The notes under the pieces were generated by a model. The model was not told the origin of the DNA. It was given only the letters and a program-made list of their open reading frames with translations, and ran no database searches. Below, one piece after another: positions 55,491-63,054 of a DNA stretch of 64,000 nt. This DNA comes from Verrucomicrobiota bacterium (GTDB lineage: Bacteria > Verrucomicrobiota > Verrucomicrobiia > Limisphaerales > PALSA-1396): NCBI GenBank assembly GCA_016200005.1, contig JACQFP010000033.1, forward strand, positions 62,001 to 126,000, read 5' to 3'. A program made the position numbers and the translations under genes. Position 1 is the stretch's first letter, and each line of letters opens with the position of its first letter.

Positions 55491-55514
55491 GTTGGAGTTC
55501 AAGCTTCAGCTTGC
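55491..55514. repeat. Half copy of palindromic repeat family 3
   Basis: GTTGGAGTTCAAGCTTCAGC plus TTGC, without a visible right arm. It begins on the base after the TAA of the oxidoreductase gene. Confidence 0.8.
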
Positions 55515-55594
55515 TTCCCGGCCGCCCGATTCTCCTCCGAACTGACGACAGGTAGAAGCCTGGGGTTCGAATTGATTTCGAGCAAAATGCACAC

Positions 55595-55622
55595 TTGACA
55601 TTCTAACTTTGCAGCGCAAAGT
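55595..55622 (+). promoter_or_regulatory. Operator palindrome at the promoter of the membrane protein/regulator pair
   Basis: A perfect 17-bp palindrome ACTTTGC-AGC-GCAAAGT (55606-55622) lies directly after TTGACA (55595), a consensus -35 box, and seven bases before the ATG at 55629. The same site occurs at 56614-56630. It is well placed for repression by the winged-helix protein. Confidence 0.75.
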
Positions 55623-55628
55623 GACGGC

Positions 55629-56270
55629 ATGGAATCGAATTGGGCCGCCGAACATCTTCAAACCATCCGTACGTTGATGGAGCGCTCCGCGCTGTATCGC
55701 CGCGCGCTCGCACCGATCATGACGTTTGCCGGCACGGTGGGCACTTTGGCCGCAGTCAGCGGTTGGATTTTTCAAATCGGCGCACCGCGTGCGTTCATTG
55801 GTTACTGGATCGGCGTGGGACTGATCGCAGTTGCTGGTTCGCTGTTTCTGGTGCGTCGGCAGGCGCTGAAAGATGCAGAACCCTTCTGGTCGCCACCCAC
55901 GCGGCGGGTGACACAAGCGATGCTGCCGGCCTTGGCTGCTGGCTTCATCACGGGCGCCGTTCTGCTGATTCACGTCGGCACTGCAGACGCAGCGATTGCC
56001 AACGTCATGGGCATGCTTTGGCTGCCGCTCGGCTGGGTTGTGCTTTACGGTTGCGCTTTGCATGCTGCGGGGTTCTTCATGCCACGAGGGATAAGAATCT
56101 TCGGCTGGGCTTTTATTATTGGCGGTTGTGGGTTATTTGCGCTGGGGATTCCGGATTGGGCGCCGCGACCTTCTTACGCCCATGGGGTGATGGGTTTTTT
56201 CTTCGGCGTGCTCCATCTGGCCTATGGCATCTATCTTTATTTCACCGAGCAGCGCAGGAATGAAACGTGA
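55629..56270 (+). CDS. Integral membrane protein upstream of a winged-helix regulator
   Basis: A 213-residue protein with about six membrane helices: IMTFAGTVGTLAAVSGWIF, FIGYWIGVGLIAVAGSLFLV, AMLPALAAGFITGAVLLIHV, GMLWLPLGWVVLYGCALHAAGFF, GIRIFGWAFIIGGCGLFALGI and HGVMGFFFGVLHLAYGIYLYF. The family is often annotated only as hypothetical. The start is near an operator. It overlaps the regulator gene by four bases (GTGA), so the two proteins are made together; the membrane protein may sense the signal that relieves repression (inference). Confidence 0.75.
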   Translation: MESNWAAEHLQTIRTLMERSALYRRALAPIMTFAGTVGTLAAVSGWIFQIGAPRAFIGYWIGVGLIAVAGSLFLVRRQALKDAEPFWSPPTRRVTQAMLPALAAGFITGAVLLIHVGTADAAIANVMGMLWLPLGWVVLYGCALHAAGFFMPRGIRIFGWAFIIGGCGLFALGIPDWAPRPSYAHGVMGFFFGVLHLAYGIYLYFTEQRRNET

Positions 56271-56575
56271 ACCCAGAACCATTTCTTCAGCTCGATCGCG
56301 TGATTCACGAGAAAGGGCGGCTGGCCATCATGTCCATGCTCGCCGCGTCGCCGGAATTGTCGTTCACCGAACTGCGCGACACGCTCGAAATGACCGACGG
56401 CAATCTGACTTCGCACATGCGCACGCTGCAGGAGGCCGGCTACGTTTCCCTGGCCAAATCGTACCAGAACAACCGGCCGCTGACGACCTGCGCCCTGACC
56501 GCCGCCGGCAAGAAGGCCTTCAGCGCCTACATCAACCTGCTGGAGCAGATCGTCCAACAAACCCGACCTAAGTGA
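56267..56575 (+). CDS. Winged-helix DNA-binding regulator
   Basis: A 102-residue one-domain regulator, MarR/ArsR-like ('helix-turn-helix 34' type). LQLDRVIHEKGRLAIMSMLAASPELSFTELRDTLEMTDGNLTSHMRTLQEAGYVSLAKSYQNNRPLTTCALTAAGKKAFSAYINLLEQIV. The recognition helix is DGNLTSHMRTLQEAGYV and the wing is KSYQNNRPLTTCALT. It starts at GTG 56267 inside the stop of the membrane gene. The palindromes at 55606 and 56614, before and after its operon, are the likely binding sites. Relatives are frequently found with creD genes, and creD is indeed about 1.3 kb downstream. Confidence 0.88.
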   Translation: MNPEPFLQLDRVIHEKGRLAIMSMLAASPELSFTELRDTLEMTDGNLTSHMRTLQEAGYVSLAKSYQNNRPLTTCALTAAGKKAFSAYINLLEQIVQQTRPK

Positions 56576-56613
56576 AAAATCTTTTGAACGAACCTGAACC
56601 TGCATGGTCTTTA

Positions 56614-56630
56614 ACTTTGTATTGCAAAGT
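56614..56630 (+). promoter_or_regulatory. Second operator palindrome, upstream of ispH
   Basis: ACTTTGT-ATT-GCAAAGT differs from the perfect site at 55606 by one arm position and the centre. The flanking bases (TA before, GA after) are also shared. It lies 39 bases after the regulator stop and about 150 before ispH. Confidence 0.7.
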
Positions 56631-56655
56631 GAATACACCGAAGACAGACGAACCT

Positions 56656-56771
56656 GGCGCAGACTTCCAAGTCTGCTGTGTCGCGGGTTTCCCAACCTGT
56701 GAGCCTCGCGGCGTTCGAAGCCCTGCCGACTTGGAAGTCGGCGATACGGCAGGTTTGGAAACCTGCGCTAC
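56656..56771. repeat. Dispersed palindrome cluster (GTAGCGCAGA type), copy 2
   Basis: Contains CGCAGACTTCCAAGTCTGC, CGCCGACTTGGAAGTCGGCG-like and GCAGGTTTGGAAACCTGC palindromes, ending CTGCGCTAC, as at 24551-24665. It ends nine bases before the ispH start. Confidence 0.8.
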
Positions 56772-56780
56772 CACCGCACA

Positions 56781-57656
56781 ATGAAAATCATTCGAGCTGA
56801 ACATCTGGGCATGTGCTTTGGCGTGCGTGATGCCATCGCGCTGGCCCGGCAACAAGCGAAAGAGGAGCCGCTGACCATTCTGGGCGAGCTGGTGCATAAT
56901 GAAACCGTCCTCAATCAACTTCGCAATCAAGGAGTGAAGATCGAACACCAGGTCGCCGCTATCACCACACCGACAGTGATGATTACCGCGCATGGCGCTT
57001 CCGAACAGCGGCTGCGCGCCGTGCGCGAACGCGGTTTGACCGTGCTGGAAGCCACGTGTCCGCTCGTTACCTTTGCGCATCGCGCGGTGGCGAAGCTCGT
57101 GAGCCAAGGGTTTCATCCAGTCATCATCGGCAAACGTGACCATGTGGAAGTCCGCGGACTGACGGAAGACCATACGGAGTTCGACGTGGTGTTGAGCGAA
57201 GAGGATGTGCTGCGACTTGCGGAGCGTCCTCGGTTCGGCGTGGCCGCTCAGACTACCCAACCCGTCGAGCGAGTGCGCTATTTGGTCGGTTTGATCCGCC
57301 AGCGTTTCCCGAATTCCGAAGTCCGTTTTATTGACACCGTCTGCCAGCCGACCAAGCAGCGCCAGCACGCCGCCGTCGAACTCGCCCAGCAATCGGACGT
57401 CGTCATCGTCATCGGCGGCGCGCACAGCAACAACACGCGGGAACTTGTGGCGACCTGCGGCCAATTTTGTACGCGGGTTCACCACGTGCAAAGCGCCGAC
57501 GACTTACGGGCGGAATGGTTCAGCGGAGCGGACACTGTGGGAGTCACCGCCGGCACGTCCACACCCGACACCCTCATTGTGCAAGTGGAGGAATGGCTGG
57601 CGGCTTTCGCCGAACAACTCCGCACGGCTCCGCCTCCCCAACCCGTCTTTGCCTGA
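56781..57656 (+). CDS. ispH: 4-hydroxy-3-methylbut-2-enyl diphosphate reductase
   Basis: IspH/LytB makes isopentenyl and dimethylallyl diphosphate from HMBPP in the last step of the MEP pathway, using a [4Fe-4S] cluster. The three cluster Cys are present at residues 12 (GMCFGVRDA), 93 (EATCPLV) and 188 (DTVCQPTKQRQ). GELVHNETV (His), MITAHGAS (His), GGAHSNNTREL and TAGTSTPDTLI are substrate-site motifs. 291 residues is normal for short IspH forms. It is separated from its upstream operator-like site by a repeat cluster, so its promoter is unclear. Confidence 0.95.
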   Translation: MKIIRAEHLGMCFGVRDAIALARQQAKEEPLTILGELVHNETVLNQLRNQGVKIEHQVAAITTPTVMITAHGASEQRLRAVRERGLTVLEATCPLVTFAHRAVAKLVSQGFHPVIIGKRDHVEVRGLTEDHTEFDVVLSEEDVLRLAERPRFGVAAQTTQPVERVRYLVGLIRQRFPNSEVRFIDTVCQPTKQRQHAAVELAQQSDVVIVIGGAHSNNTRELVATCGQFCTRVHHVQSADDLRAEWFSGADTVGVTAGTSTPDTLIVQVEEWLAAFAEQLRTAPPPQPVFA

Positions 57657-57880
57657 GAAGCAACTGCCGCCATGCAACCAACATGTCTTCCCTTCAGCAG
57701 AAGTCGCACTCTTTCGTCCGCCATTTCCACGCATCTAAGTAACCAGCCAGAACACTCATTGTGCTGTTCACGTTCGCCATCGAGTACTCGGCACCTGCAT
57801 CGTGTAACTGAGTTCTATCCGAGACCTCCGGCTTCGCGCCGAACAACCGCACCAACACACAACTCAAAAGAGGCAAAACT

Positions 57881-59272
57881 ATGAATGACTGGAAAATCCC
57901 CGGAATCCCGGAGGCGTTGGCGTTCCTGAAACGCTGCGCGACGGTTTTCAAATTGGCGGGCGTGGCAGTGCTGATCCTGCTGCTGCTGATCCCGCTTAGC
58001 ATGGTGCGCTCCGTGTTGCACGAACGGCTCGGGCGGCGCAACGAAGCGGTGGCCGACATCACGTCGAGTTGGGGGCGCGACCAGAAGCTCGTTGGTCCGG
58101 TCCTCATTGTCCCCTACCGGCATCCGGTCAAGTCGTGGAAGGAACAGCCAACCGGGGCGGGCAAGATCGAGCGGCTCGAAGTCGTGGACATGGTTGTGGC
58201 CAACGCCTACTTCCTGCCGACCAACCTTACGATCACCGGCGACATTGCGCCAAAGCAATTGCATCGCGGGATTTACCAGGCGGTGGTCTATAACGGGAAG
58301 CTGAAGTTCGACGGGCAATTCGCGCGGCCCGATTTCAGCAGCCTGCGGCTCGAGGAGAAAAACGTGATGTGGGATGACGCGCTCGTCGCCTTTGCCATCC
58401 CCGACCTGCGCGGGGTGAAAGAGACGCTGAACCTGAAGTGGGGCGCGAGCACGTATCCGCTGTTGCCGGGCAGCAAACTTAGAGGGTTTCCATCGGGCGT
58501 GTTCGCCAGCGTTGGCGGTTTGCGCGGGAGCGACGCCGTGATTCCGTTCCAGTTGGAGTTGGCGTTGAACGGCAGCGGCGGGCTGAGATTTGCGCCCGTG
58601 GGCGCGCAAAATACCGTGACGCTCACGTCGCCGTGGCCAGATCCGAGCTTCGACGGCTCGTTCCTGCCGACCGAGCGCAAAGTCACGCGCAATGGCTTCG
58701 ACGCCACCTGGCAAGTCTCCTACTACGGGCGCAGTTACTCACAACAATGGACCGATCAAGATGCCACGGCGGGCTTGAACTCCGATGCCGCCGAGGCCTC
58801 GTTTTTCGGCGTGAACTTCCTATCCGGCATTGACGCTTATCGCAACACGGAGCGCGCGATCAAATACGGCGTGCTCTTCATCGTGCTCATCTTCGCGGCC
58901 TTCTTCCTGTTCGAGATGCTGGCGGCGCTCAAGATTCACCCGTTCCAATACGCCGTGGTGGGCGCGGCACTTTGCCTGTTTTATCTCGGCCTGCTCTCCC
59001 TCTCGGAGTTCATCCCGTTTGGTCTTTCCTACCTGGCGGCGGCGGGGGTGACGACGCTGCTGATTTGCTTCCACAGCGCGAAGATGCTGAAAAGCGGCGC
59101 AAGGACGTTCATCGTCGCGGGTCTGCTGGCCGGCATCTACGGATTTCTTTACGTCGCGCTTCAGTTGCAGGATTACGCGTTGCTGCTTGGCACCGCCGGG
59201 CTGTTCGCCGTCCTGGCCGTAATCATCTGGTTGACGCGGAACATTGATTGGTACGCGCGCGACCGGAGCTAG
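57881..59272 (+). CDS. creD: Inner membrane protein CreD
   Basis: A 463-residue CreD-family protein. One N-terminal helix (FKLAGVAVLILLLLIPLSMV) is followed by a long periplasmic domain (NEAVADITSSWGRDQKLVGPVLIVPYRH; DVRGV-like strands; SYYGRSYSQQW; FFGVNFLSGIDAYRNTERAIKYGVLFIVLIF) and five C-terminal helices (AAFFLFEMLAALKIHPFQYAVVGAAL, SYLAAAGVTTLLICFH, LLAGIYGFLYVALQLQDYALLLGTAGLFAVLAVIIW). Length and layout are typical. CreD affects envelope integrity; the biochemical role is not known. An AGAGG site precedes the ATG. Family members are often controlled by the winged-helix type of regulator found at 56267. Confidence 0.93.
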   Translation: MNDWKIPGIPEALAFLKRCATVFKLAGVAVLILLLLIPLSMVRSVLHERLGRRNEAVADITSSWGRDQKLVGPVLIVPYRHPVKSWKEQPTGAGKIERLEVVDMVVANAYFLPTNLTITGDIAPKQLHRGIYQAVVYNGKLKFDGQFARPDFSSLRLEEKNVMWDDALVAFAIPDLRGVKETLNLKWGASTYPLLPGSKLRGFPSGVFASVGGLRGSDAVIPFQLELALNGSGGLRFAPVGAQNTVTLTSPWPDPSFDGSFLPTERKVTRNGFDATWQVSYYGRSYSQQWTDQDATAGLNSDAAEASFFGVNFLSGIDAYRNTERAIKYGVLFIVLIFAAFFLFEMLAALKIHPFQYAVVGAALCLFYLGLLSLSEFIPFGLSYLAAAGVTTLLICFHSAKMLKSGARTFIVAGLLAGIYGFLYVALQLQDYALLLGTAGLFAVLAVIIWLTRNIDWYARDRS

Positions 59273-59303
59273 TGCTGTGACAATTATGTTCTGCAACATG
59301 ATT

Positions 59304-59382
59304 GGTAGGGCGCGTCACTCCGTGCGCGCCGAAAACTGGAAACGATCCGCCAAACGGCGCGCACGGAGTGACGCGCCCTACC
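59304..59382. repeat. Palindromic dispersed repeat family 1, copy D
   Basis: Same 28-bp arms as copies A-C (GGTAGGGCGCGTCACTCCGT, ACGGAGTGACGCGCCCTACC). It ends two bases before the ATG of the radical SAM gene, occupying the place of its ribosome-binding site. 59273-59303 holds nothing else. Confidence 0.92.
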
Positions 59383-59384
59383 AC

Positions 59385-60968
59385 ATGAAACTGCTTTCCA
59401 CGTTGCTCGAGAGCGTGCCTGAGGATCCGTTTTACGCGCCGCGCACGCCGCTGTGGCTGCCGCGCGAGATGTCGAGTCCACCGCCGCTGCCATCAGCACA
59501 ACCGAGCCGCACGCCGCAGCCACGAACGGCTTTGCTCATCAATCCGTTCTATGCGAAGTCGCCGCACGGCAGCTTCGGCAAGCACGTCCTCACGCCGACG
59601 CTCGCGCTGACCTCGTTGGCGGGAGCGACGCCGGCGCATTGGCAGGTGCGTTACTGGGACGAGAACCTTCTGCAAGGCCCACCGCCGTCCGAGCCGCTGC
59701 CGGAAGTCGTCGGCATCACGGTGCATCTAACTTTCGCGAAACGCGCCTATGCCCTCGCCAAGTGGTATCGCGCACACGGCAGCAAAGTCATTCTCGGCGG
59801 GCTGCACACACTTTCGTGTCCAGAGGAAGTTGCGCCACATGCCGACGCCATGGCCATTGGCGACGGCGTGCAGCTTTGGCCGATGATCCTGCGCGACATC
59901 GAGCGCGGCGAATTGAAACCGCGTTACGAAGCCACCTATGAAAGCGCTTACGGTTTCGATCCCCCGCCACGCCGTGAATTGGCGCCGCGGGCCAGTTTCC
60001 TGACGACCACGAGCCTCATCGCCACCCGAGGCTGCCACAATCGCTGCGGCTTTTGTTACCTCGCCACCGACGGGCTGCGCATGCCCTATCGCGTGCGCGA
60101 ACCGGAGGACATCCGCCGCCAGTTCGATGCCGACGGCCAACCCTACGCCGTGTTTACCGACAACAACCTGGGCTCGAGGCGTGATTATTTGCGCGCGCTG
60201 TGCCGCGCACTGCGTCCGCTGGAGAGAATCTGGAGCGCCGCCGTGACGCTCGACGTGACGGACGAGCCGGCACTGGTGCGCGAGATGGCGTTGGCCGGTT
60301 GCACAGGCGTGTTCATCGGCTTCGAGACGCTGACAGATCAGAACCTTGTCGAGGCTCGCAAACGCACGCCGCGCGCGGACGACTACGCACGGCGCGTGCG
60401 CATCTTCCACGAGCACGGCATCCAGGTGAACGGCAGTTTCGTCGTCGGGTTTGACGGCGACCGCAAGGACACGTTCACAACGCTCGTGCAATGGATCGAG
60501 GCGAACCGGATGGAGTGCGCCACGTTTCACATTCTCACCCCGTATCCGGGCACGCCGTTGTTCCGGAAGATGGCGGCCGAGGGCCGGCTGCTGCATCATG
60601 ACTGGGAGAAGTACGACACCGCGCACGTGGTGTTTCGCCCGAAGCACCTCACGCCGGAGGAACTGCTGCTCGGTTACGACTGGCTGTATCGCCGGTTGTT
60701 CTCCCACGCTTCGATCTGGCGACGGCGACCCGCCGCGACGGCAGCCCTGCCCGCCTACTTTGCCGGGTGTTATCTCTACAAACGCTCGAACCGGCTGTGG
60801 CGCTTCCTGATCCAGCATCAGCTCGTTCACGCCATCTGGCGGCCGCTCGTCGAGGTGACGCGGCTGCGGCATCTCGCCTTCCGCCGCCGTCTGGCCGCGA
60901 CGAAATCTTTTGCGGCAAATCAAAGTGGTGCGTCCGCTTGTTCAATTCCGTTCCCCGCCAGCGTATGA
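59385..60968 (+). CDS. B12-binding-domain radical SAM protein
   Basis: A 527-residue protein. The N-terminal half (RTALLINPFYAKSPHGSFGKHVLTPTLALTSLAG, RYWDENLL, VVGITVHLTFAKRAYALAKWYRAHGSKVILGGLHTLSCPEE) is the cobalamin-binding-like Rossmann domain. IATRGCHNRCGFCYLATDG holds the CxxxCxxC cluster site. FTDNNLGSRRDYLRALCRAL, CTGVFIGFETLTDQNL, FVVGFDGDRKDTFTTLVQWIEAN and ATFHILTPYPGTPLFRKM complete the barrel, and a C-terminal helical part ends near LAFRRRLAATK. Function unknown; relatives modify lipids, hopanoids or peptides. The start is ATG 59385 or upstream codons that would read through the repeat. The stop overlaps the next gene (ATGA). Confidence 0.88.
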   Translation: MKLLSTLLESVPEDPFYAPRTPLWLPREMSSPPPLPSAQPSRTPQPRTALLINPFYAKSPHGSFGKHVLTPTLALTSLAGATPAHWQVRYWDENLLQGPPPSEPLPEVVGITVHLTFAKRAYALAKWYRAHGSKVILGGLHTLSCPEEVAPHADAMAIGDGVQLWPMILRDIERGELKPRYEATYESAYGFDPPPRRELAPRASFLTTTSLIATRGCHNRCGFCYLATDGLRMPYRVREPEDIRRQFDADGQPYAVFTDNNLGSRRDYLRALCRALRPLERIWSAAVTLDVTDEPALVREMALAGCTGVFIGFETLTDQNLVEARKRTPRADDYARRVRIFHEHGIQVNGSFVVGFDGDRKDTFTTLVQWIEANRMECATFHILTPYPGTPLFRKMAAEGRLLHHDWEKYDTAHVVFRPKHLTPEELLLGYDWLYRRLFSHASIWRRRPAATAALPAYFAGCYLYKRSNRLWRFLIQHQLVHAIWRPLVEVTRLRHLAFRRRLAATKSFAANQSGASACSIPFPASV

Positions 60969-61675
60969 AAGCAAATCAAACCAACTTTTCGCGGTGGTGG
61001 ATCGTGGTCGTCTTTGCCGTCGCCATGGCGTGGGTTGAATCGTCCGTCGTGTTTTACTTGCGTACGATGATTGATCGCGTGGAGCCGTTGCAGGTTGATC
61101 CGTTGCCGATTGTCGGGTCGCTCGGCCAGGTAGAATTGGCGCGCGAAGTGGCCACGATGGTCATGCACTTCACGGTGGGCATGCTGGCGGGCCGGACGTG
61201 GCGGGCGCGGGTCGGTTACATGGCCGTGTCTTTCGGCGTGTGGGACGTGTTCTATTACGTGTTCCTGAAGATCATGTGCGACTGGCCGAACTCACTGCTG
61301 GACTGGGACATTTTATTCTTGCTGCCATTACCGTGGTGGGGGCCAGTGCTCGCTCCTGTTTCGATTGCCCTGCTGATGATTCTGTGGGGCACGCTGGCCA
61401 GCCAATTTGAACGAACACCCACCCACTGGCTGTCCAATTGGCGCGTGTGGGTTTTGAATTTCATGGGCGTCACGCTGGCACTCTATGTCTTCATGGCGGA
61501 CACGCTGCATGTCGCCAACCAGGGCGTGGACGCAATTCGCAACGTGCTTCCCTCCCGATTCAACTGGCCTTTGTTCGGAGTCGCGCTCGTGCTGATGGCT
61601 GCACCGGTGTTACGATTGGCGCGCGAACTTTGGGCACGGCGCGCGCCGCATTTGGAAACTGTCAACGCGAATTAA
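60965..61675 (+). CDS. Multi-pass membrane protein
   Basis: A 236-residue protein with about six helices: RWWIVVVFAVAMAWVESSVVFYL, ATMVMHFTVGMLAGRTW, VGYMAVSFGVWDVFYYVFLKIM, DILFLLPLPWWGPVLAPVSIALLMILWG, WVLNFMGVTLALYVFMADTL and LFGVALVLMAAPVLRLA. It starts inside the radical SAM stop (ATGA) and is followed four bases later by the DUF1361 gene, so all are co-transcribed. Family not recognised. Confidence 0.72.
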   Translation: MKANQTNFSRWWIVVVFAVAMAWVESSVVFYLRTMIDRVEPLQVDPLPIVGSLGQVELAREVATMVMHFTVGMLAGRTWRARVGYMAVSFGVWDVFYYVFLKIMCDWPNSLLDWDILFLLPLPWWGPVLAPVSIALLMILWGTLASQFERTPTHWLSNWRVWVLNFMGVTLALYVFMADTLHVANQGVDAIRNVLPSRFNWPLFGVALVLMAAPVLRLARELWARRAPHLETVNAN

Positions 61676-61679
61676 ATTT

Positions 61680-62498
61680 ATGAAACTCTTGAAACTTCTC
61701 TACCAACGCGAGACCGTCGCGCCAATGCTGGCGATGACGTTCGCCTCCGCGGTGAGCGTGGCGCTCGTGCTGGCGCGCATTGCCTGGACCGGCCAGTTCT
61801 ATTACGCATTCTTAATTGGCAATCTGTTCCTGGCGTGGCTGCCACTGATCTTTGCGGTGCTGGCTTGCGAACAATACGAGCGACCGACCAAATCGAATGA
61901 ACCCACCCCTTGCCCCTCCCGGGAGGGGAACTTTTGCGATCGTGCGTCTGTCGCTGCTCCCCTCTTGGGAGGGGTCAGGGGTGGGTTCGTCGGAAAACAA
62001 AACTGGCGTTTCGCCGGACTGGCCGGCGCGTGGTTGCTGTTCTTTCCGAACGCGCCGTACATTTTCACGGACGTGATTCACCTGTTGTCTGGCCGCTTCC
62101 AGCATTTTTGGGTGGATCTAACGTTGATTTTACTGTGCGCGTTCACGGGATTGGTGCTGGGATTCGTGTCGCTTTATCTGATGCAATCGGTCGTGAGACG
62201 GATTTACGGGTGGGCGGCGGGCTGGTTTTTCGTGGCGGGGGTTGCGGGCCTGAGCAGTTTCGGAATTTATCTCGGTCGCTTTCTGCGCTTCAACAGTTGG
62301 GACGTGCTGATCCAACCGGTGAAGCTCTATCACGGTATCAATCATTGGGCGGCAGATCCGCTGGCAAACGCAAACACGTTTGCCTTCCCGGTGTTGTTCG
62401 CCACGTTTCTTTTTATCGCTTACGTGTTGCTGTATGCGTTGACACATTTGCCGCGCCCGCAGGTGATTTCCCCATCATTCCAAAAGGCGGGAACGTGA
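61680..62498 (+). CDS. DUF1361 membrane protein with repeat-derived insert
   Basis: A 272-residue protein of the DUF1361 family, recognised by LLFFPNAPYIFTDVIHL and FGIYLGRFLRFNSWDVL. Helices: MLAMTFASAVSVALVLARI, AFLIGNLFLAWLPLIFAVLA, GLAGAWLLFFPNAPYIFTDVI, WVDLTLILLCAFTGLVLGFVSLYLM, AAGWFFVAGVAGLSSFGIYLGRF and FPVLFATFLFIAYVLLYAL. A palindromic repeat of exactly 90 bp (61899-61988) adds about 30 residues (NEPTPCPSREGN...PLLGGVRGGFV) to the loop after helix 2 without breaking the frame. The function of the family is unknown. The stop overlaps the next gene (GTGA). Confidence 0.85.
   Translation: MKLLKLLYQRETVAPMLAMTFASAVSVALVLARIAWTGQFYYAFLIGNLFLAWLPLIFAVLACEQYERPTKSNEPTPCPSREGNFCDRASVAAPLLGGVRGGFVGKQNWRFAGLAGAWLLFFPNAPYIFTDVIHLLSGRFQHFWVDLTLILLCAFTGLVLGFVSLYLMQSVVRRIYGWAAGWFFVAGVAGLSSFGIYLGRFLRFNSWDVLIQPVKLYHGINHWAADPLANANTFAFPVLFATFLFIAYVLLYALTHLPRPQVISPSFQKAGT
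61899..61988. repeat. Palindromic repeat within the DUF1361 coding sequence
   Basis: GAACCCACCCCTTGCCCCTC and GAGGGGTCAGGGGTGGGTTC are inverted ends; GGGAGGGG and CCCCTC recur inside. 90 bp, so it keeps the frame. It is a widely known kind of bacterial intergenic palindrome, unusual here in being coding. Confidence 0.9.
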
Positions 62499-63019
62499 AC
62501 CGCGAAGCGCAACTCCGCAGCCGAATCAAGGCACTAACATGGTTCTTCATCATCGGCCTCGTCTTGAGCGGCGCGACGGCGATTCCGCTGAACTGGGAAC
62601 TTGATCTTCTCACGAAGTGGTTTGGAATCACTGGGCAAACCAGTGCAACGGCAAACTCCGAACTTGCGCGCTGGTTGCTCACGGCGGGCGAAGCGTTGCA
62701 AGATATAAGTGCGAAGCATCCACTTCTTTTCTATGGCACGGACTGGCTGGCGTTTGGGCACTTCGTCATCGCTCTAGCGTTTGTGGGTGCGCTGCGCGAT
62801 CCGGTCCGGAATCGCTGGCTGTTCGATTTCGGATTGATCGCGTGCGTGTTGGTTGTTCCGTATGCGCTGATCTTTGGCGCGGTGCGCGGCATTCCATTCT
62901 GGTGGCGGCTGATTGACTGCTCGTTCGGCGTGTTGGGATTCGTGCCGCTGTGGCTTTGCCGGAGGTGGGCGCGCGAACTTGAAATCCAAGCCGCTGGAAA
63001 TTTTTTTCCCGCCCATTGA
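62495..63019 (+). CDS. Small multi-pass membrane protein
   Basis: A 174-residue protein with about four helices: TWFFIIGLVLSGATAIPL, DWLAFGHFVIALAFVGAL, WLFDFGLIACVLVVPYALIFGAV and IDCSFGVLGFVPLWLCRRWA. It starts at GTG 62495 in the DUF1361 stop (GTGA). The next gene begins 35 bases after. Family not recognised; the conserved IPFWWRLIDCSFG and DWLAFGHF segments could identify it by search. Confidence 0.72.
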   Translation: MNREAQLRSRIKALTWFFIIGLVLSGATAIPLNWELDLLTKWFGITGQTSATANSELARWLLTAGEALQDISAKHPLLFYGTDWLAFGHFVIALAFVGALRDPVRNRWLFDFGLIACVLVVPYALIFGAVRGIPFWWRLIDCSFGVLGFVPLWLCRRWARELEIQAAGNFFPAH

Positions 63020-63054
63020 ACCTTTTCTCGCCTTCGGCATTCCACTGATTGTAA

